Below are positions 57,807 to 64,000 of a DNA stretch of 64,000 nucleotides, piece by piece. This stretch comes from Clostridium sp. (GTDB lineage Bacteria > Bacillota_I > Bacilli_A > RF39 > UBA660). The DNA is taken from assembly GCA_022010095.1 (NCBI GenBank), contig CP091739.1, positions 310,001 through 374,000 of the forward strand, written 5' to 3'. Numbering within the stretch: the first letter of the stretch is position 1; each line of letters begins with the position of its first letter. Below the pieces are notes generated by a model. That model was not told the DNA's origin. It worked only from the letters and a program-made list of their open reading frames with translations, and did no database searches. The translations under genes and the position numbers were made by a program.

Positions 57807-58812
57807 TTGTTTCCCTTAATTATATTGATAATCTCATTACCATGTGTTTTTTTATCTTTATAGGTGTTAAGATACTCTTAAGTTCACTTATATCTTTTTG
57901 GCTTTAATTCTACTAATTTATCAAGTTCTTCATTAGTAAATACATAATATGCTGGAATATACATAGAGGCTGATCTTTCTTTTTCTAAAATTAATTAATT
58001 TGTTTTTTTAAGATTATCATTATCAATTGTTTTTTTCCTTTTATAAATTTACTCTTATAATAATCATAGTAATCTATATCATTTGATACATTATAACTTA
58101 ATAGTGAACTTGCCCATGATTCCATTTCTTTCTTACCCAACCATAAGTCTCTATCACTATATTTAATATCTTCTTCTATTTTTTTCTTATTAATGCATCA
58201 CTTCTAATAACTTTATTTTTTTATATCTTTAGATGCATATCTAGTGTTTAAGATTGTTTCATTATTCGCTGTTACTACTAAAAACTCTATAATTATCACT
58301 AAAATTTTTATTTCCATAGTACTTTTTAAATGCTTTTAAAAGCACATTTCCATCTATATTACTTTCCCATATCTTTCTAAAAACATCTCTTTGAGCTTCT
58401 ACTTGTCTAATTGGTGAGTACATTCCCTTTTTGATCTTTTTACTATTAATTACAAATTCACGTATAAAGTCTCCTCTTTCATTTATAGTAATATTTCCAA
58501 CTAAGTTTTTTTGCATTCAATAAAATAAGCACATACTTTTGTAATAATAATGTAATCTACTTGAGCCTTTAAATCAGCATTTTGAAGATTTACATCATGT
58601 AAAACATACATACCAATATTAGATTTACTAAGTTGATATTTTTATTTCTTTTTTTCACCAGCAATACCTTTATTAATTAAATATAGTTCTTCTACTATAT
58701 CTTCTCTATTTGAATATTCTTTCAACAGCTTATTTAATGCATCTCTTTGCTTTTCAAGAGTAGAATCTTCTTTTAAAAATATTGTATCTTTAAATGTATC
58801 AAATAATAACAT
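57803..58812 (-). CDS. NERD-like nuclease-related protein with HRDC-like C-terminus
   Basis: Start MLLFDTFKDTIFLKEDSTLE at 58812 (AAGGAG). NERD-like core: LKAQVDYIIITKVCAYFIEC then KNLVGNITINERGDF (restriction-enzyme-like IEC-K). Middle SPIRQVEAQRDVFRKIWES and DRDLWLGKKEMESWASSLL, C-terminal small helical domain YYVFTNEELDKLVELKPKD resembling HRDC. About 330 residues. Domain calls are from pattern only. Overlaps ogt. Confidence 0.65.
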
Positions 58813-58847
58813 AGTCACTCTCCTTAAGAAAATTATATCACAATAAA

Positions 58848-58867
58848 ATGACACTTCATAGTGTCAT
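58848..58867 (-). terminator. Terminator of the J-domain gene
   Basis: Stem ATGACACT / AGTGTCAT with a 4-base loop, then TTTTATTG on the minus strand; overlaps the stop codon of the J-domain gene. Confidence 0.7.
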
Positions 58868-59725
58868 TAAATCATTAATCCATCTATCTATATCACTTTT
58901 GAATACTTCTAAATTAGTCTTAATTTGTTCATTATCGTAGATATTTGATTCTTTCATTCAAGCGTAGCTATCCATTAAAGCATCATAAGTTTCTATAATT
59001 CTTTTTCATGTCCCTCTGACACAAATAAAGTCATTATATCACGGCAAAGTCGATTAACACCATCTTCTAGACTAATTTTATCATCAATAATATCATTTTA
59101 AAAACAGCATTTTTTTATATAATGTATACTTATTTCTACTGAACTATTTGCATTTATAGCTGTACACACTGATTGAACTATTTTTATTCAATGTATTCTC
59201 AATTTTCATATAATCTTCTCTTACGCCACATACTTTCTCAATATATTCATCTATTGTTTTTAGGATTGCTTTCATTATTATATCTTTTTTAGAAATCTAT
59301 CAGGAATATCGTGATAAATTTTTTTGTCTATAATTTCCTAATATAAAGTCAATGCAAGATAATATGCTTTTTGTATGCTAAATACAATTCATTTTTTTAT
59401 CCAGAAATCAATGGTAAAAGAATTTACAAGTTCATTAATTTTTATTAACACACTTTTTCTTCAGCACTTCCAGGTTCATAAACTTTTTTTACTAACATAT
59501 ATTTGTAATTCTTCTTTTTAAAGTATTATAGTATGATGAATCACAATTAATTGGTTTACCTTTTTAAAGTATCATAAGCAGTATTTACCGCTTTCATCAT
59601 TTCATCACTTCCACCCATATCTGGATGATATTTTTTTGGAAAGTTCTAAATATTTTTTTCTTAAATTTTTCCTCAGTAAATTCACCTGTAAAACCAAATA
59701 AATTTAATGCTTCACTATAATTCAT
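58856..59725 (-). CDS. J-domain protein
   Basis: N-terminal J domain MNYSEALNLFGFTGEFTEEK, KYLELSKKYHPDMGGSDEMM (HPD motif) and VNTAYDTLK; about 60 residues. The rest, about 220 residues, is helical and unassigned (ISLEDGVNRLCRDIMTLFVS is readable) and ends SDIDRWINDLMTL. J domains stimulate DnaK ATPase; there is no zinc finger or G/F linker, so it is a class III type. RBS AAGAGGGG. A terminator hairpin lies in its leader (59747). Confidence 0.72.
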
Positions 59726-59746
59726 AATAACCCCTCTTAAAAAAAA

Positions 59747-59810
59747 ACTCGTTGATTATATAACGAGTCTCAATTTCACTTTTTTTGCAACCCCCATTGC
59801 TTAATCAGTT
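59747..59810 (-). promoter_or_regulatory. Leader with an intrinsic terminator upstream of the J-domain gene
   Basis: Between promoter (59816) and start codon (59725): hairpin GCAA-TGGGGG-TTGC, then terminator ACTCGTT / AACGAGT (59747-59768) followed by TTTTTTTTT. TGATTA near the 5' end is complementary to TAATCA in the terminator, an alternative pairing. Looks like an attenuator or riboswitch; no known class recognised. Confidence 0.5.
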
Positions 59811-59815
59811 ATTTG

Positions 59816-59844
59816 ATTATAGCACATAAAAGGTTAAACGTCAA
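59816..59844 (-). promoter_or_regulatory. Promoter of the J-domain gene
   Basis: TTGACG, 17-base spacer, TATAAT on the minus strand. Confidence 0.75.
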
Positions 59845-59926
59845 ACTTACATAAATTATTTTTTTGAATTTTTAAAATTAATGTAAACGATTAATTTTTG
59901 CAATTAAGTCAAATAAAACTGGTATA

Positions 59927-60211
59927 TTAAATATAATTATAAAAAGTAATAAAATTATACAAAAATAAAATATCTATATTTTTTTGTAAATTAAAAGCCT
60001 TTTTTTCTATAATTCTTTTTATATCATTAATCCATTTATCTATATCACTTTTTGATGTAACAAGTTCATTACTATAACTTTCAAAGACAATATTCATTTC
60101 ACTCTCTACTTTAGAGTTTTTGACATAACTTTTTTTATTTCGATAAATGTTTTTACCAAGCCATCCTGCATTTGTCGCATAAGGAATTATTGTTTTTACT
60201 AGATAAATCAT
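59927..60211 (-). CDS. Small hypothetical protein
   Basis: MIYLVKTIIPYATNAGWLGK at 60211; then KNIYRNKKSYVKNSKVESEM and SKSDIDKWINDIKRIIEKK. The SDIDKWIND end matches the end of the J-domain protein (SDIDRWINDL), so the two may share a domain. The last 25 residues are uncertain because they lie in A/T runs. About 85-94 residues. Confidence 0.4.
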   Translation of the reverse strand: MIYLVKTIIPYATNAGWLGKNIYRNKKSYVKNSKVESEMNIVFESYSNELVTSKSDIDKWINDIKRIIEKKAFNLQKNIDILFLYNFITFYNYI

Positions 60212-60266
60212 TTTCTATATGAAAAAAAATAAACTATTAATTTTTTTGTTCATATTATTATTTTCT

Positions 60267-61233
60267 TTCAGTTTAATTTAAAAAAATTCATAACTAAATC
60301 AATTATTACTTCTTTTTCTTTTTCGATTAGATTCTGCTATTAATATAGTTAGTGCTGTTAAAGTGTTATTATCAATAACTTGCTTATCATCTTTATATAA
60401 AAATGTTATAATAGTTTTAAAAAAATATATAAATAAAGTTGTCTGCTATTCTTTTTATTTCCATCGATAAAGACATGATTTTTAACAATCATATATAAGA
60501 AATTAGATGCTTTTTTTCCTCAATACTTTTTGTATACATCATTTCCATCAAATGTTTGATATATATTTCCAATTATTGCCTGTAATCCTTTGTCTCTTTC
60601 AATAGCAAAAATATCACTTTCTTCATTAAATCTTAATTTATTAATCACATCTAAACAGTCTTCATATTTAATTTGTTCTTTACTATTACTTCCTTTAGGC
60701 TTTGATAATGTCTTATGATCATAATCATCTAAAAGATCAAGAGCTTTTGAATAGTTACCTATTACTTTTTAATATTTCCCTTGCATCACCATTATTTAAT
60801 TTTTCCATCTATTCTATTAGCAATATCGATTAGTTTAACTGTTTTTTTCTAGATATTCTAATCTCTTTTTGATTAACCGCATATCCTTTAATCATATAAT
60901 CTTTAAGGATTTTATTAGCCCATTTTCTGAATATGATACCATTTTTAGATTTTACACGATAACCGACTGAAATAATCATATCTAGATTATAATGTTCTAT
61001 CTCACGAGTAACATTTCTATCTCCTTCTTTTTTTGAACTGTCGCAAATTTTTGCGATAGTTGAATTGTCTAATTCTTCCTCTAAAGCATTATTGATATGC
61101 TTTCTAATTGTTTTATAGTCTCTATCAAACAATTTTGCCATTTGTTCAGTATTTAACCATACTGTTTCATCCTTCATGTTAACTTCTAGCTTAACATTTT
61201 GATTTTCAAATAAAATTATTTCGTTTTTTTCAT
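60267..61233 (-). CDS. RhuM-family protein with Fic/DOC domain
   Basis: Start MKNEIILFENQNVKLEV at 61233 with AAAGGGGG. RhuM part: DETVWLNTEQMAKLFDRDYK, RKHINNALEEELDNSTIAKI, DMIISVGYRVKSKNGIIFR. Fic part: KNHVFIDGNKRIAATLFIYF (HxFxDGNKR, AMP-transfer motif). About 320 residues. RhuM-Fic proteins are common in gut bacteria and mobile islands; targets unknown. No antitoxin gene is obvious next to it. The Fic half is broken by about six extra bases. Confidence 0.82.
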
Positions 61234-61311
61234 ATAACTTTCCCCCTTTGATTTTTTTATACATTTATTTTTAACATATAAACAGAATTTTTTTACTATT
61301 ATTTTTCATTA

Positions 61312-61946
61312 TTATTTTTTTGAATTTATTTTTAAGCTATTATATTCTTCATCATTTACTGGTTCGCGCCATTCATTTGATGTATTTTTCTAAATAATAT
61401 TTAAGTGTATTATCAGTAATATCACTAGACATACTGTAATAATACATCTTGTTTTTTTAAATTGATTGATTCAACACTCCAATTTTTAAAGTTTTTTTAA
61501 ATCTGTTATAACTTGTATTTTAATTATTTAATCAATTTTTTTAATTCTTTATCAATAGTTAATTTACCTATATTTATAAATTCCATCATAACTTGATTAA
61601 TTCCAATTTCACTTTTTCCACCAATCACTTTTTACTAATATTTCTATTATCAACTATTCCATAAAAAAATCACATTTATCTATTGGAAAAATTATATTTT
61701 TCTAGCATTCATAAACCATCTTCTAGCAACAAAAATCTTTTTGCAATTCTTAAAATTCTATTAAATTTGCTTATATCAACAAGTTTATTTATATTTTTTT
61801 AATATTTCAGGATTACTAATGTACTTATCACTAATTATGATTTTATTTAACAATCCTTTTTCTTTTAATAAGTTTACTAATATACTAGCACTTCTTACAT
61901 TATTATTTCCATGACCTTCACATATAATAAATAAAGTGTTTTTCAT
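61312..61946 (-). CDS. Hypothetical protein
   Basis: Start MKNTLFIICEGHGNNNVRSA at 61946 (AAGGA). Rossmann-like first strand, then SILVNLLKEKGLLNKIIISD, KYISNPEILKNINKLVDISK, GGKSEIGINQVMMEFINIGK and the end LENTSNEWREPVNDEEYNSL. About 205 residues. Not recognised. Overlaps the stop of the small gene upstream. Confidence 0.5.
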
Positions 61947-62115
61947 CTATTATATTCCTTTTTAAACATTATTTGCATGTCGTTAGCAAGACTTTCTTCA
62001 GCCCAATCAGCATTTATAATTAACAAATCATAATGAGATAATTCGTCAATAGTTTTTTTCCTATAAAAAAATAAAATCAGTAACATCTTTTTATTGTACT
62101 ATTTATGTTTATCAC
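61943..62115 (-). CDS. Small hypothetical protein
   Basis: Probable GTG start at 62115. Readable: STIKDVTDFIFYRKKTIDEL, SHYDLLIINADWAEESLAND and MQIMFKKEYNR. About 57 residues after two corrections; the start could be farther upstream. The stop overlaps the next ATG. Unknown. Confidence 0.4.
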
Positions 62116-62175
62116 CCCAAGCTTAATATTTTTAATAATTGGTTATTTAATTATTAATCATTCTATACATTCTTT

Positions 62176-63215
62176 TTATTCTATAATTATCCATTCTTGA
62201 AGATATTTAATTTTTAGTATGGCAAAAATTCACATTCACCTTTTTTTCGCATCAATAGAAGCACCACAATTATGACATTTAATCATATTAGCTCCATCTT
62301 TTAAATCTAACACATCATTACTTATCTTTTTTTAAATGTATATTTTTTTCTTCTAAATACTTTGACGTTATTTTTACCATTATCAAAGTATACAATTCTT
62401 ACATAAGCATCAATATCAATATATAAATCATTATTCTTTTTATAACTTTTAAAATCATCAAAATCAATAACATCATAATCAATAATATTAGATTTAGAAT
62501 AATATTTATTTCTTACTTCATAGTTATAATTATTAAAAAAAGTTTTTTTCTTATTTATTTTTTTGTACTTTTTCCCAAAAGTCAATTTGTTTTTTTGATT
62601 TTTGTTTATCTTTATATCTTTTTAATAGGCCCTAATACTATATAAGCATCTATTATATAAAAAGAAATAATAAAGTATTAATGATAATATAAATCCATAT
62701 ATAAATATTTTTAGATATATCATAAGAATTAAATGTTCTTGATGTATTAATTATATATAAATATGTAAGAAATAAACTTATTATAATATCTATTATTCCT
62801 GTAAAAGATTCTATATTTTTGTATTTCTAAGTACTCTATCATAATGATACTTACTGCCTAGTTCTTTATCTATATAATCTATATTATAATATGTTTTACA
62901 ATATGGACAACCGTCTAAGAAGTCATGTAGTTTACCACTCATACCACAGTTAGGACATTTATAATCTTTATTTTCCATTTCTTTTGATATAAATGTATAT
63001 GTAATTCTTGAATCAAATTTATTTTCTGTATGAACTAATTTATCATTTAGATAATATTCTTTTTTTACATCTTATACCATCTAAGATATCATCATTATAA
63101 CTGTTATCTGTATTACGTTCTAATATTTTTATTACCAGTTATATATTTTGTTTTTAATATTTATATGTAATTTCCTTAATTTATTATATTGTGTATCTTC
63201 TGATATTAATGACAT
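62176..63215 (-). CDS. Membrane protein with two zinc ribbons (Tim44-like layout)
   Basis: Start MSLISEDTQYNKLRKLHINI at 63215 with TAGGTAGGTG. First ribbon YKCPNCGMSGKLHDFLDGCP with YCKTYYN; two membrane segments near 62650-62800; an NTF2/Tim44-like domain DLYIDIDAYVRIVYFDNGKN and NNVKVFRRKKYTFKK; second ribbon IKCHNCGASIDAKKGECEFC ending YLQEWIIIE. About 340 residues. Similar proteins occur widely in gut Bacillota; function unknown. Confidence 0.65.
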
Positions 63216-63223
63216 ATTATCAC

Positions 63224-63604
63224 CTACCTATTATTGTTGTTATTGTTGTTATTGTTATTATTATTGTTATTTGATGATCCGCCACTATAACTTCCACTAT
63301 ATCCACTACTACTAAATGTTGTAGGTTCATAATGTGGTATAAGGCTAAATTTTTCATTATCCATTACAAGTCCATCAATACTTTTATTTATAAGATTTAC
63401 TTTCATAGTTTCATTTTCTTTTACATTTTTTTTCACAAGTGAAAGTTCTGTTAGACCACCTCTTACTTGTCCATCTTTATTTTTCTTCTAAAAAAAGTAT
63501 ATATTTTTATTTAAATCATCCATACTAAGTTCATAATATTTAGTTAAGTCAATACATCTTTTTTGTCTTATTAATTCTTCATATGTTTCTGGTTCTTTAT
63601 TCAT
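63224..63604 (-). CDS. Small protein with a poly-Asn C-terminus
   Basis: Start MNKEPETYEELIRQKRCIDL at 63604; its GGAG lies in the gene upstream. One correction near 63490 joins YYELSMDDLNKNIYFF to VRGGLTELSLVKKNVKENE and MKVNLINKSIDGLVMDNEKF. It ends SGYSGSYSGGSSN and about 14 Asn encoded by AAT/AAC repeats (63227-63268). About 125 residues. The low-complexity tail varies easily in length. Confidence 0.55.
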
Positions 63605-63605
63605 T

Positions 63606-64000
63606 CTATAACTCCTTATCTATATAATAAAATTCAATATTTTGAAATGGTAAATTTATAGCATTTATATGATAATATGCATTATTCTTTTGCTTTAAAT
63701 AATGATAATCTCTTAAAGATGATGTAGTAAAGAATATATTATTTGGATCACTTATTGAGTATTCTTTACTATATTCTTTTATTAAAGATGATATATCATA
63801 TTTATAATATCCTTTTTTAGAAGAAACATTGTTATCTAAAACGCCTTTATATATTTGATGTGTTGTAATATGTCTTTGTTTAGTTCTATTTTTCATCTCC
63901 ATATGTGATTAAATCGCCAGATAATAACATTATATATAATGAATTATTTTTCAGGATAATCACATACTTCATTTATTAAATTCTTTTTTTCATATATATT
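63606..64000 (-). CDS. Hypothetical protein (partial at right edge)
   Basis: Only the C-terminal part is present. After two A5-to-A4 corrections it reads LINEVCDYPENNSLYIMLLS, GDLITYGDENRTKQRHITTH, then KYDISSLIKEYSKEYSISDP, DPNNIFFTTSSLRDYHYLKQ and ends LPFQNIEFYYIDKEL. Soluble, no motif recognised. It precedes the poly-Asn gene in the same operon. Confidence 0.5.

Overview
The window is a very AT-rich (about one quarter G+C by eye) stretch of a low-GC Bacillota chromosome. DNA polymerase III is of the PolC type, aspS has a T-box leader, and there are MurJ/SpoVB, alanine racemase, Lgt and a SigH-like sigma factor. Shine-Dalgarno sites are strong and TGA is a true stop (many ATGA stop/start overlaps; Trp is TGG), so this is not a code-4 mycoplasma. 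BspA-type leucine-rich repeats, DUF6273 domains and small zinc-ribbon membrane proteins suggest an uncultured gut lineage of the RF39/Mollicutes-adjacent Bacilli kind. That placement is inference.

Almost every gene longer than about 300 bp is broken by frameshifts. In nearly every case I worked through, the frame is restored by removing one (sometimes two) bases from a homopolymer, mostly A or T, and the protein between breaks is fully conserved. I treat these genes as functional and the shifts as probable consensus errors. Coordinates span the whole reconstructed gene.

Layout: 1-975 tandem zinc-ribbon membrane proteins (-). 1067-2173 yidD and a metal-binding-type lipoprotein (+). 2593-8603 a minus-strand housekeeping run: ruvB, a nucleotidase, ruvA, sigma factor, rlmB, membrane protein, trxB, lgt, yvlD-like. 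8676-15274 a surface-protein island in which type IV prepilin leaders are joined to BspA repeats, DUF6273 domains or flagellin-like segments, with ppa inside it. 15366-17637 rpmF (-), HAD phosphatase and tmcAL (+). 17655-19831 another BspA/DUF6273 protein. 19899-27913 polA, MurJ-like flippase, ATP-grasp, alr, membrane protein, WalJ-like hydrolase. 27986-29290 one more prepilin/BspA gene and a detached tail. 29411-34172 polC. 34200-35547 a TnpB element with a likely omega RNA. 35722-38732 MazG-like, AAA ATPase, PIG-L deacetylase, ORF6N protein. 38813-38926 a structured RNA candidate. 39099-44619 glycosyltransferase, lysS, unknown, aspS with T-box and promoter. 44657-49475 unknown genes, one split by an IS3-family element. 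49508-64000 lysozyme-like protein, SPFH protein, gpmA, zinc-ribbon and DUF4097 proteins, hemolysin III, tag, ogt, NERD-like nuclease, J-domain protein, RhuM-Fic and further zinc-ribbon proteins.

The most unusual content is the modular surface family. Three kinds of N-terminal secretion/assembly head are combined with several C-terminal display modules, including one protein with a prepilin leader and at least four flagellin D1-like segments. No pilus or flagellar assembly gene is in the window.
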